Source of the DNA: Blastopirellula marina DSM 3645
GTDB lineage: Bacteria > Planctomycetota > Planctomycetia > Pirellulales > Pirellulaceae
DNA length: 64,000 bases
Assembly (NCBI RefSeq): GCF_000153105.1
Contig: NZ_CH672376.1
Location: forward strand, 3,823,739-3,887,738
Reading direction: 5' to 3'
Below the pieces are notes generated by a model. That model was not told the DNA's origin. It worked only from the letters and a program-made list of their open reading frames with translations, and ran no database searches. Both the position numbers and the translations under genes were made by a program. Positions 9,801 to 17,775 of the stretch are shown here, one piece after another (position 1 is the first letter of the stretch; every line of letters starts with the position of its first letter).

Positions 9801-11180
9801 CATGTGGTCCGCCGCTTCGTCAGCGCGTCCTAGCTTGGCGAGTGCGACCGACAATTCCTGCCGCGGCTGAGACCAATTCGGATCAATCGCGACAACCTTT
9901 TTTAAAGCGGCGACCTCGAGTTCCGGGCGCCGCAGCTGGCGATAGCAATTGGCTTGTAAATAGTGCCCCTGCTTGGCGAGATCCGACGTTTCGATCAGGC
10001 TGGGAAGACACGCCTCCAGAAGCTCCGACGCCTTCAGCCATTTTTGCTCGGCGATGGCGACCCGCGCTTTCAAGAATCGAATCCGGGCTGATTCGTATCC
10101 CGCGTCATGGAGCATACGAATCACCTGTTCAACCTCGGCGAGTTCCTGTTGATCTAGCAGCGAGTTACCGAGGGCCCAAACTAACGCCAAATTACCAGGG
10201 TCAAACTGAATCCCTTTTTTCAGCCAGTGCGACGCGCGTTCTGGATTTTCGGCGGCGGCCTCAATTTGAGCGCGAAGTACGTAGGATGCAGAGGCCTCTG
10301 GGGCGATTTCGATCGCCTTATCGGCGAGCTTCCGCGCGGCGGCGTAGTCCTTTTCAACGAGCAAGATTGAAGCGGCCAACCGAACTGCATCGGCGTTCAT
10401 AGGATCCAACTGAATCGCCTTTTCCGCATCGTCGCTGGCTTGGGACAACACTTCGATCGAACCAACGCGAGGCGAGACTTCCTGCGATTTTGCAATGGCC
10501 GACTGCGTCGCTGCGGAGTCGCGATATTGCAATCGCCAAGCGCCTCGCAAGACCCAAGCCTCCGCATTGGTGGGATTTGCGCTGACAACTTGATCGATCG
10601 TCGCTTCGCTTGCCGCGGGGTCATCCAAACGGGATCGTTGCAACGCGGCTAATTGCTGATATGCGGCAATGTTCGCCGAATCCTTTTTAATGGCGTCTTC
10701 GCAAGCATCCGCGGCGGATCGCCATTGCCCGTTCGCGCTATGACAAGCGGCGAGCAGCAGGTAAGTTTCCGCGTCGGCGGCGGAACTGGCGATAATCTGC
10801 TCCAGTTGTTCTTTCGCATCGGAAAATCGGCCGAGCGCCAGTGACACTTCCGCCAGGCGTAGTCGCGATTCAACGCGATCCGGCTCTCGACGGAGCGTTT
10901 GCTCAAGGACGCTAAAAGCTTCGTTCCATCGCCTTGTCTGGACGAGCAACTCCCCCAGTTGCTCCATCGCTTCGGTGTTTTCCGGCGCCACATCCAGATA
11001 ACGCGAGAGATGATCAATCGCCTCCGGCAGATTACCCATCTCCTTCGCTTCAGTCGCATGCAGCAGATAGGCATCTGATTGCCGAGTGACCTGAACCGCG
11101 TGAAGAAAATAGATCGCCAGCGACGCAACCGCAAAGCCGACAAAAAGAAGCAAAAGCAGCCGAAAATTCAAGGTCCGCAT
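6891..11180 (-). CDS. Giant membrane-anchored TPR repeat protein
   Basis: The product is about 1429 residues from ATG 11180; a GTG at 11192 would add four. One N-terminal hydrophobic segment (FRLLLLLFVGFAVASLAIYFL) anchors it, and the rest is almost entirely tetratricopeptide repeats. Examples of the repeat signature are GNLPEAIDHLSRYLDVAPEN, GRFSDAKEQLEQII near the start, and GQYPEAVAEAERSVAYR near the C-terminus. No enzyme domain is visible. TPRs form a superhelical scaffold for protein partners. The gene is divergent from the exosortase, and large TPR proteins (PrsT-like) are known beside PEP-CTERM/exosortase EPS loci, so a role in assembling the EPS machinery is a reasonable inference. 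It has no lipobox, unlike PrsT lipoproteins. Confidence 0.88.
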   Translation of the reverse strand: MRTLNFRLLLLLFVGFAVASLAIYFLHAVQVTRQSDAYLLHATEAKEMGNLPEAIDHLSRYLDVAPENTEAMEQLGELLVQTRRWNEAFSVLEQTLRREPDRVESRLRLAEVSLALGRFSDAKEQLEQIIASSAADAETYLLLAACHSANGQWRSAADACEDAIKKDSANIAAYQQLAALQRSRLDDPAASEATIDQVVSANPTNAEAWVLRGAWRLQYRDSAATQSAIAKSQEVSPRVGSIEVLSQASDDAEKAIQLDPMNADAVRLAASILLVEKDYAAARKLADKAIEIAPEASASYVLRAQIEAAAENPERASHWLKKGIQFDPGNLALVWALGNSLLDQQELAEVEQVIRMLHDAGYESARIRFLKARVAIAEQKWLKASELLEACLPSLIETSDLAKQGHYLQANCYRQLRRPELEVAALKKVVAIDPNWSQPRQELSVALAKLGRADEAADHMRRVASASKTEQKKATVEIIQMIDSMAGRAVADRDWEAVHRKIDQQLKEGDDPLIRILKAQAYLRQNELELAQDVLRQARAAHPQHQELWLSSILLSMRTEQWDEVDLLLADAEKAIGSPLPLRLMQARVLAARDEMESRERLLQLAVAPDGYDLREKVELLVGIGDTFRRIGGVDEAQQLFQAAGQLAPSNLMLRLSLFDLAFRQKDLDAMEAALRDVKSIDGDGPYWKYGEALRLSMKSSKENSPALLDQAETLLLGAHKELSTLRQIPLLLGRISESKGKIPQAAVYYLEAFDAGEREASVVERLLAVLLHEQKSSELQRVVAQLRQEGIPQTDAMKRIIAEHDLRQGNYADAIKQGRELVKNSDGVQEHLWLGQSLARNGQIDEARQEVERAIELAPEQSDAWIAKIKLLQATGKKEAFQEAVDKANAAVKSLPLSIVIAQAHLALEGAESAEVQFSKLLNENPNSAEALQAAIQFELHVGRREEAQRLLEKLVDLAAATKEQQRWGRRNLASLAAASGKRSGIDEAKTLLQTNLTEGNEAADQFAMARVLASAQDPQSRKEAISILEVARGERTLSLDERYLLADFYFMDSNFEKADALMRDLIAAAPENQLFLRRFIQELIQREQTSEAEVWLNRLKRLSPGDIATIRVEASLYLHRDAYVDVTKSLTDFAAKPPEDAIDETAEKRWKFATASLLDEFAARLRHQGADAELIRRLTDLSQTLWRETLGETPKNQSLLALQAARRGDVDVALHWLQDSPSGASPGQLAVIGSTIASSGLASDPQLRQLDETLEKIIAGNSNSLELTLLQADLKGRLGQISAAIDVYREVLAKDEKNVLILNNLAALLAMQGASAKESLQQIDKAIELAGSNVNFLDTRAMALIALGQYPEAVAEAERSVAYRKSAANLFHLAWAHHAQRQEEEAKRAFQEAERLGLLSAQVHPLELPAYQQLRRLNETANGSVAQ

Positions 11181-11326
11181 AAGGTAAAACACTCATTAAT
11201 ACTACAGACTAACGCAACTTGCGATCTAGGTGCCCATAGAAAGGTTCGCGAAACTGCGGCTGCCAGGGAGATCCATTACTGAGATGCTATATCAAGTACT
11301 CCTTTTAGTCTATCTCTGTGCCACAC

Positions 11327-11347
11327 AGATGTAAACTACTTACATCT
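11327..11347. repeat. Perfect inverted repeat, possible operator
   Basis: AGATGTAA-ACTAC-TTACATCT is an 8-bp perfect inverted repeat with a 5-base spacer, about 147 bp upstream of the TPR gene start and about 605 bp from the exosortase start. There is no T-run, so a terminator is unlikely. The symmetry fits a dimeric regulator site near the TPR promoter; this is inference. Confidence 0.4.
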
Positions 11348-11615
11348 CGAGCAGCGCGGTCGGATCTGGACGCATGTACTGCTTCCCTCACGTTACGAGA
11401 GAGGGCGCAAGTTTTCCTGCCAAATAAATCTTCGCAATTTCGCGCAGCAGTACGTTGACATTCCCAGCCCTTCCCTTATTATCAGCACCTGAGACATGAT
11501 CTCATTAAGTTCTTCCAGGCGTGCCTAGCCAGGCCGCTTCTACCGAGCCAATGCAATAAAAGCCGGGAAGTTCGTATTGGAAAGCGCTTCATTGGGGAGT
11601 CCCAAGAGAGCACCG

Positions 11616-11634
11616 ACCCCTCAGCAAGAGGGGT
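11616..11634. repeat. Hairpin in leader region of EPS locus
   Basis: ACCCCTC-AGCAA-GAGGGGT forms a 7-bp stem with a 5-base loop inside the divergent gap. A weaker inverted repeat, GTGGAT...ATCCAC, follows within 35 bp. They could belong to a long 5' leader of the EPS transcript. No T-run follows, so simple termination is not supported. Confidence 0.35.
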
Positions 11635-11952
11635 GTCGCGAAGTGGATTATTTATGGCTTTCATCCACTCGCTATGCCTTCCGCGAATACGCTCCCACAA
11701 GACTTGATGGCAACTACGAAAGAATCTGCGGATCTTGATAAAGTCCGCTGACTCAGCCAAGCATGCTCGTCATGCGTGACCGATCGTTCGCCTGCGCTAT
11801 ACCAATACTAGCTCGAATGTATTTGGAATAGTGACCAGTTTTTCAGGTTTACAGCATCAACAAGCGATGTTTTTTGACCTTCATATATTCCTGATTGCGT
11901 AGGTCTTGCAACGTAAAAAGGCACATTTCAACTACATAATGACGGCGTTTCT

Positions 11953-12945
11953 ATGAACAAATTACTAAGACCACTTTCGAAAGATTCGCGAGCGCGCCAG
12001 CCCGCAAAGCAGAATCAGGAAAGCCGCGGGATTCCGGCGGCGATGAGAGGTTCCGCGTTCATTTCCCTGGCAGTCGGCGTCGCTATGATCTTGGTCTGGT
12101 CTTATGTCGGATCGATCTTGATGTTGAGCGAGCGATGGCTCACTGAACCTGACTATTCCCATGGATTTGTCGTACCGCTTTTTTCAATTTACCTGCTCTG
12201 GCGACGTCGGGATCTTCTGAGGCAAACATCGACCATTACGTGGAGCGCCGTTCTGACGGGATGTGGTCTGATCTTGGCGGCGGGCGTTATGCGGTGGATA
12301 GGCATTTATCAACAATTTGACTTGCTGGAGCCCGCTTCGCTAATTCCGTGCCTGATGGGGGCATTCTTGATCATTGGCGGCTGGTCATGGGGAAAATGGT
12401 CGTGGCCGGCAGTTTGCTTTCTCGTCTTTATGATCCCGTTGCCGGGTTTTATATCGGGCCTGCTAAGCCAGCCACTGCAGCGAATTGGAACGATCGTCAG
12501 CACTTTTTCGTTGCAGACGCTGGGAATTCCCGCCATCGCCCGTGGGAACGTCATCTATCTGACGGAAGCGCGGATCGGCGTCGTCGAAGCCTGCAGCGGT
12601 TTGCGAATGCTTAATGTCTTCTTCGCGATAACAATCGCGGCGTCATTCATCCTGAATCGTCCCAACTGGGAGAAAGCGGTTCTCATTTTGAGCGCTCCGC
12701 TCATCGGAGTCGTCACGAATGTTATGCGCATTACGATCACAGGCGTCGCACATGAATTTTTTAGTCGTGAGTTGGCGGACCATCTGTTCCATGATCTCGC
12801 CGGTTTGCTCATGATGCCGATCGCCGTCGCTCTACTAGTCCTGGAGGCTTGGCTGCTAAAGAGTCTCTGGCTCGAAGGAAAGGCTGGAAGAGTTAACTTA
12901 GGACTTGGTGAACGAAAACGTCTTAAAACCGGCGACGCGACGTAA
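11953..12945 (+). CDS. xrtU: Exosortase, planctomycete type
   Basis: This 330-residue multi-pass membrane protein shows the exosortase signature: Cys at about 214 in VEACSGLR, Arg at about 259 in TNVMRIT, and His at about 280 in LFHDLAG, the proposed Cys/Arg/His active site. PDYSHGFVVP near residue 66 is also typical. About eight hydrophobic segments follow a polar N-terminus of about 33 residues. Exosortases are inner-membrane transpeptidase-like enzymes thought to recognise PEP-CTERM tails; four candidate substrates are encoded at 4136, 36176, 37355 and 38163. It opens the EPS operon, with Wzc-like and EpsI genes behind it. The XrtU subtype is inferred from the planctomycete context rather than proven. 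Confidence 0.9.
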   Translation: MNKLLRPLSKDSRARQPAKQNQESRGIPAAMRGSAFISLAVGVAMILVWSYVGSILMLSERWLTEPDYSHGFVVPLFSIYLLWRRRDLLRQTSTITWSAVLTGCGLILAAGVMRWIGIYQQFDLLEPASLIPCLMGAFLIIGGWSWGKWSWPAVCFLVFMIPLPGFISGLLSQPLQRIGTIVSTFSLQTLGIPAIARGNVIYLTEARIGVVEACSGLRMLNVFFAITIAASFILNRPNWEKAVLILSAPLIGVVTNVMRITITGVAHEFFSRELADHLFHDLAGLLMMPIAVALLVLEAWLLKSLWLEGKAGRVNLGLGERKRLKTGDAT

Positions 12946-12992
12946 AAAGGCAAGCAATCGACAATTTTCGAATATCTACCTGACCGCAGACT

Positions 12993-15380
12993 ATGGCGAT
13001 TCAACCCAACTCCAGCCAATCCGACATTTCTAGTGGACCAGCGCAACTGACCAGTCGCGCTCGGAATGTCTCACAGGAATCGGCAGCGCCTTACGCACGA
13101 CGAGTCTTGGCGGCGGCCCCGTTCGACGATTCCGATGACAAGATCTATGTCGCCGCCATGCACTCGATTCGCAGAAGGTGGCCGCTGGGCGCGGGGATCG
13201 GTTTGGTCTTGGCTATTGCGGCGAGCTTGGGCGTCTGGCGTATGCAAAGAGACGTTTATCGTTCATCGGCGCTCGTCCATATCGCCTCGGACCACACCCC
13301 ATTGGTGTTTAACACAGTCGATCGCGCAGGTCGTAATCCGTATGAAATATTTAAGAGCACTCAGGCTCAAATGATTACGACGCGTTTCGTCTTGAACAAT
13401 GCTTTATCACAAACACAGATTGCGGAATTGCCGGTTGTGCGCAATCAGATTGACCCTGTGAAGTGGCTGGGAAGTCAATTGGTCATTACGTTTCCAGGTG
13501 AAGCCGAAATCATGGAGATTTCGCTTCAGGGGGAGGACCCGAAAATCTTGGCGAAACTTGTCAACAGCGTCGTCGACTCCTATTTGGGCGAAGTCGTGAT
13601 GGCGGACCGGAATCGACGCCTTAATCGTTTGGCGGACCTCGAACGTCAGCAAGACATGCAAGAAGACTTGATCCGCAAATCGGGCGAGTCGATCTCCAAG
13701 CTCGTTGAAGCCCTCGGCACCAGCAACGAAGATCAATTGACGATCGCCCAGCAAGGCGTAATCGCCGATCTGAACTTGACGCGAAATCAACTGACCAAGG
13801 TGCGGCTAACCCGAATCGCAGCCAAAGCCGAACTGGGCTTGCTACAATCTCGTTTGCAAGCGGAATCCGAAAAGTCGCTTGTGAAAGAGGCTGCCGAGGC
13901 TGTCGCTTTTCGCCCCCTGGAGGAAGAGGCGCCAATGAACGGCGTCCCGCCGGATGAGGCTGTCGGCGAAGCGCCGCCTGCTGAAAAATCAACTGCGAAT
14001 GCATCCCAACTCCGCGACTTGTCCAAGACGTTGGTAGTCCAAGCGCTGGCAACAGACCCCGAGGCTTCTCCCCTTCTCGGAAAGATCGATCGTCTCGATG
14101 CGAAAGCGGAAATGTTCGAAACACGCTTCGATGAGGAGACGGCCAAAGCCGAACTGCCCGAAATCCATTCCAAGCTGGCAGAACTACAAGAGAAGCTAGA
14201 AGCTCGCAAGGCGGAATTACAGCAAGAGTTGAGAGCGATGCGTCGAGGGGAAGTCACTTATTCGGCGGAAGATCGGATCGAGCTGCTATCCATGCAAATC
14301 GTCCTCGCGGATGAGCAGGAGAAGGAACTTGAGAAGTCATTGGAAAAGCTGGACGACGAAGTTCGCAACTTCGGTCGCAAGTCGATCGTGCTTGAGATGG
14401 AACGAGCTAAGCTGGCCGCCCATAAGAGAATCAGCGAGAGGTTAACCGAGGAAGTCTTGCAACTGCAGGTGGAAATCAACACCGATCCGCGGATACGCTC
14501 TCTCAGCACAGCCGTTGAGCCAAAGAGTTTTGAGCATCAGTCAAAATTGCCGAAGGCGATGGCTGCTGGCCTAGCCTGTTTCCTCTTCCCTGCTTGCGGC
14601 CTAATTTGGTTAGACATTCGCAAAAAGCGGATTGGCTGCATGCAAGATTTGGACGCTCGACTTGGGGTCTCGATATTGGGCGCCGTTCCACCAACGCCCC
14701 GAATCGGATCGCTGCGCCGTCAATCGGAAATCCTTTGGCGCGAAAAGCTTAACGACTCGATCAGTTCGATCGCCGCCACGCTGATTCGCAAGCAACAATT
14801 GGAAAATCTAAAGACGGTAGTCATTACGAGCGCAGTTTCCGGCGAAGGCAAAACGACGCTCGCCAGCCACTTGGGGATGACGCTCGCTACTGGAGGTCAC
14901 CGTGTCCTCTTGATTGACTTTGATCTGCGCCGCCCCGCCTTGGATGAACTATTTGAGGTCGATTCCATTCCAGGCATCTGCGAAACGCTACGAGGTGAAG
15001 TCTCCTGGACGGCGGCTGTAAAGCCCACGGAAGCAGCAGGACTCTATCTCCTTCCGGCGGGCGAATGGCAAGGACATGTTCTCGAAGAGCTTGCTGCTCA
15101 TCGCATGAAGGGATTGTTTGAGGAGTTTCGTAGTCAATACGACTTCGTCCTAGTCGACACTAGTCCCGTCATTCCGGTCGTCGATACGCGACTCGTCGCG
15201 CAATATGCCGATGGAGCGTTGCTTTCACTTATGCGAGACGTCAGCCGCATACCGCAATTGGAATCAGCATGCGAGATCCTGCAATCGTACAACGTCCCCA
15301 TTTTAGGCGCAGTCTTGACCGGAATCGAAACCACGTCCTATCACGCCAAAGTCCGCCGCACGAAAACGTCGACGGTCTAA
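12993..15380 (+). CDS. Wzc-like polysaccharide co-polymerase with CpsD/BY-kinase ATPase domain
   Basis: The 795-residue protein has a cytoplasmic N-terminus, a first membrane segment (about 62-85), a Wzz-type periplasmic region, a long coiled coil (about 205-500), a second membrane segment (about 519-541) and a C-terminal P-loop ATPase. The ATPase has Walker A SGEGKTT at about 615, the DxDxR Walker A' (LIDFDLRRP) at about 641, and Walker B LVDTSP at about 719. Such proteins set chain length and link polymerisation to export in Wzy-dependent systems. The C-terminal tail carries only one Tyr near the end, against the usual Tyr cluster of bacterial tyrosine kinases. A Pro/Glu/Ala-rich stretch at about 305-335 interrupts the coil. 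It lies between exosortase and EpsI. Confidence 0.9.
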   Translation: MAIQPNSSQSDISSGPAQLTSRARNVSQESAAPYARRVLAAAPFDDSDDKIYVAAMHSIRRRWPLGAGIGLVLAIAASLGVWRMQRDVYRSSALVHIASDHTPLVFNTVDRAGRNPYEIFKSTQAQMITTRFVLNNALSQTQIAELPVVRNQIDPVKWLGSQLVITFPGEAEIMEISLQGEDPKILAKLVNSVVDSYLGEVVMADRNRRLNRLADLERQQDMQEDLIRKSGESISKLVEALGTSNEDQLTIAQQGVIADLNLTRNQLTKVRLTRIAAKAELGLLQSRLQAESEKSLVKEAAEAVAFRPLEEEAPMNGVPPDEAVGEAPPAEKSTANASQLRDLSKTLVVQALATDPEASPLLGKIDRLDAKAEMFETRFDEETAKAELPEIHSKLAELQEKLEARKAELQQELRAMRRGEVTYSAEDRIELLSMQIVLADEQEKELEKSLEKLDDEVRNFGRKSIVLEMERAKLAAHKRISERLTEEVLQLQVEINTDPRIRSLSTAVEPKSFEHQSKLPKAMAAGLACFLFPACGLIWLDIRKKRIGCMQDLDARLGVSILGAVPPTPRIGSLRRQSEILWREKLNDSISSIAATLIRKQQLENLKTVVITSAVSGEGKTTLASHLGMTLATGGHRVLLIDFDLRRPALDELFEVDSIPGICETLRGEVSWTAAVKPTEAAGLYLLPAGEWQGHVLEELAAHRMKGLFEEFRSQYDFVLVDTSPVIPVVDTRLVAQYADGALLSLMRDVSRIPQLESACEILQSYNVPILGAVLTGIETTSYHAKVRRTKTSTV

Positions 15381-15425
15381 GGCTTGAGCGGCTCCTTTGA
15401 AAAAGCGAACCAAGAGACGCAGCAC

Positions 15426-16244
15426 ATGAAGTTACTACAATTCCGGATCCCGCTATTGCTGATCGCTCTCCTCGGGGTGCAGCTGATTTCCATTGCGATG
15501 CTCCAGCAATACTCTCATGTGACCGTGCAACCTCTTTCGCAGCCGTTGGAAAGGATTCCAGGCGAATTGAATGGATGGGCTGGTCAAACGGCGGAGAGTG
15601 ATCCGAATCTGCTTCGCGCGATAGACGCCGACGAATTGCTGAATCGCCAATACCAAAAAGAAATCGAGTGGCCCGTCAGCATTCATTGCGCAACGTTCAA
15701 CTCGCTCGAACACTGGTGCCCACATTCGCCGCTTGAGTGCTATCCGGCCGCGGGATGGCACGTCAAGGAAGAAGTCGTAGTACGAGACGAAACGGCGCCG
15801 CAGCGAACGATGCATTGGGTAGAGTTCGGCAAAGCAACCGGCACGGTGCAAGTCTTGTATTGGTTTCAGCGCGGTGAGGACGTCTATTACGACCGCGAAG
15901 GGGCACGCCAATCGCGCCAGAACATCTGGGGACAACAGTCGTGCTCTCCCTTAGTGAAGGTTGTTTTGCAGACCGATGGCCGCGCCGGATCCAAAGGAAA
16001 AGAGAACATGCTCCGATTTGCCGATTCGATTCGGCAGTGGATCGCTACTCAAGGATCTTCCTTGGCGACGCCTCGCGCAGACGTGATGACGGTCCACCGC
16101 TCTCTCATACCGGATGGAATTCTCGCTGAAACTCCCTCGCTAACGCATCGGTTTGTATCGCCCGGGAAACTGGTTACCGTCTGCTTTGAAATGAGGCGAT
16201 CTCCGACCACGAATGGATTTGGACTTTGGGAGAGAGATCTGTGA
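15426..16244 (+). CDS. Exosortase-associated EpsI-like protein (DUF3485)
   Basis: The start is placed at ATG 15426 because it gives a membrane anchor right at the N-terminus (LLLIALLGVQLISIAML); an upstream TTG at 15384 is possible. The 272-residue protein matches EpsI/DUF3485: a GWAGQ motif near 40, an HCATFNSLEHWCPHSPLECYPAAGWHV region with conserved Cys and His (split here by about ten residues from the family's usual form), and VQVLYWFQRG. EpsI is found fused or next to exosortases, where it is needed for EPS production by an unknown mechanism. It overlaps the next gene through GTGA, so both are translated together. Confidence 0.82.
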   Translation: MKLLQFRIPLLLIALLGVQLISIAMLQQYSHVTVQPLSQPLERIPGELNGWAGQTAESDPNLLRAIDADELLNRQYQKEIEWPVSIHCATFNSLEHWCPHSPLECYPAAGWHVKEEVVVRDETAPQRTMHWVEFGKATGTVQVLYWFQRGEDVYYDREGARQSRQNIWGQQSCSPLVKVVLQTDGRAGSKGKENMLRFADSIRQWIATQGSSLATPRADVMTVHRSLIPDGILAETPSLTHRFVSPGKLVTVCFEMRRSPTTNGFGLWERDL

Positions 16245-17767
16245 GTATCGCCATTTCGATCATGACCATATCCCTGTTGGTCGCTTTGCTGGTGACGCCG
16301 CTGGTCGCAAAGCTGGCATATCGCTTCGATATGCTGGATCGCCCGGACGGCCACCGAAAGCTGCATAGCAAAGTGACTCCGCTCGGAGGTGGTATGGCCG
16401 TTTTGATCGGATATGGCGCCGCTTTGGGTCTGATCTACTACTATTGCTTAACGCAACCAATCGAGGGCTTCGATACGCAATCCCTCTTCGGACTGATCGC
16501 CGCCACGCTGGTGGTCGCAGTGACGGGAGTCATCGACGATAAATGGGGAATTCGCGGACGCCAAAAACTTGCCGGTCAGGCATTGGCGGCGATAACGGCC
16601 GTCGCTTTCGGCCTTCAAATTCAATCGATCGAATTGTTCGGAGTACCGATACAGCTCGGCGTTCTCGCTATTCCCTTTACAATGGGTTGGCTTGTCGTCA
16701 CCACGAACGCTTTGAATTTGATCGACGGGGTCGATGGATTGGCCACGACGCTAGGCATCATCTACTGTATGGCGTTCGCCGTGATGGCATGGTTGACCGG
16801 CCATCTATTCGATGCATTTTGCGGCCTGGCGTTGGCTGGGAGCCTTGCTGGTTTCGCCGCTTTCAATCTGCCTCCCGCTCGAATCTTCCTGGGGGATGCT
16901 GGAAGCATGCTCATCGGCTTTACCCTTGGCATATTGTCGATTCGTAGCTGCCTTAAAGGTCCCACAAGTTTCGCGATGGTCGGCCCCTGCCTCGTTCTGG
17001 CGATACCGGCATTTGACGTCTGCATGGCGGTGTTGCGACGTAAATTGACGGGACGTAGCATTTATGCAACCGATCGGGGGCACTTGCATCATGTACTGCA
17101 ACGTTTGAATTATGGTCCACGGAGGACTGTGCTGTTCGTAGGCGGACTAGCGGTCATCTGCTCCGTCGCCGCCATCGTGAGCGTCTTCACGCAAAATGAA
17201 TGGCTTGCCGCATTCGTTCTGTTGAGCATTCTGGCTGGTTTAGTATTGTCACGAACATTTGGGTTCCACGAGTGCAAGCTGCTTCTGACTCGTATCAGCC
17301 GCGTCGGAGGATCGCTATTGACGTTAAGATCCTCCGAACCAGGCGACGCTTTGCCGATCGTCACACAGATGAACGGTCGCCTTGAATGGGAACGCCTGTG
17401 GTCCGCTCTCGTCGAATTCTCCCAAGTCTGCGGCATTCAAACAATCCAGTTTAACGTCAGCTCTCCGTCCATTGGAGAAGAGTACCATGCCTGCTGGGAA
17501 AGTCCCCACAAGCTTTCCGTCGAGCACCGGCAATGGAAAACTGAAATCCCCCTGTTCGCGGACGACATTAACGTCGGCCAATTGGTTTTGACAGGTCAGG
17601 CCCTAGATGGAGCGACGTTTCTATGGCTGAGTGAACTATTGGAGGGCTTGAAGCCATTTGAATTGCAGATGCGAGATCTCTTGGAAATGGATCGCGTCGA
17701 CGAACAAGATCTGGCGGCGTCCACTTCGATCGTCCGGCCCAAAAATCAATCAGCTTCGACAGTCTAG
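16241..17767 (+). CDS. WecA/TagO-like undecaprenyl-phosphate sugar-1-phosphate transferase with extra C-terminal domain
   Basis: GTG 16241 is chosen: GGGAGAG lies just upstream and the codon overlaps the previous stop (GTGA). The 508-residue protein has MraY/WecA family motifs: HRKLHSKVTPLGGG, VIDDKWG (about 98), NLIDGVDGL (about 160), FLGDAGSM (about 216) and the HLHH motif (about 280), across about ten membrane segments. These enzymes load the first sugar phosphate, usually GlcNAc-1-P, onto undecaprenyl phosphate and so start the repeat unit. Ordinary WecA proteins end near 350-370 residues. Here a soluble tail of about 150 residues follows (from about 355), with no recognised fold. It is probably cytoplasmic and might regulate initiation. 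Confidence 0.88.
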   Translation: MSIAISIMTISLLVALLVTPLVAKLAYRFDMLDRPDGHRKLHSKVTPLGGGMAVLIGYGAALGLIYYYCLTQPIEGFDTQSLFGLIAATLVVAVTGVIDDKWGIRGRQKLAGQALAAITAVAFGLQIQSIELFGVPIQLGVLAIPFTMGWLVVTTNALNLIDGVDGLATTLGIIYCMAFAVMAWLTGHLFDAFCGLALAGSLAGFAAFNLPPARIFLGDAGSMLIGFTLGILSIRSCLKGPTSFAMVGPCLVLAIPAFDVCMAVLRRKLTGRSIYATDRGHLHHVLQRLNYGPRRTVLFVGGLAVICSVAAIVSVFTQNEWLAAFVLLSILAGLVLSRTFGFHECKLLLTRISRVGGSLLTLRSSEPGDALPIVTQMNGRLEWERLWSALVEFSQVCGIQTIQFNVSSPSIGEEYHACWESPHKLSVEHRQWKTEIPLFADDINVGQLVLTGQALDGATFLWLSELLEGLKPFELQMRDLLEMDRVDEQDLAASTSIVRPKNQSASTV

Positions 17768-17775
17768 GACTTCAC

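Larger units (their letters stand above)
11181..11952. promoter_or_regulatory. Divergent control region between TPR gene and exosortase locus
   Basis: This 772-bp gap must contain the promoters of the minus-strand TPR gene and the plus-strand EPS locus. It is AT-richer than the flanking genes and has several inverted repeats: a perfect 8-bp palindrome at 11327-11347, a 7-bp hairpin at 11616-11634, and GTGGAT...ATCCAC just after it. No convincing sigma-54 type promoter or known riboswitch was recognised. Short open frames here (for example 11482-11760, minus) lack protein-like composition. Confidence 0.5.

Noticed and set aside
11482-11760. Minus-strand frame of 92 codons in the divergent region
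   Set aside because: No ribosome site, unnatural composition (Arg/Ser/Leu-rich) and inverted repeats inside; treated as non-coding.
13621-14124. Minus-strand frame across the Wzc-like coiled coil
   Set aside because: Shadow frame with Arg/Ser/Pro bias; the plus strand carries a continuous domain structure.
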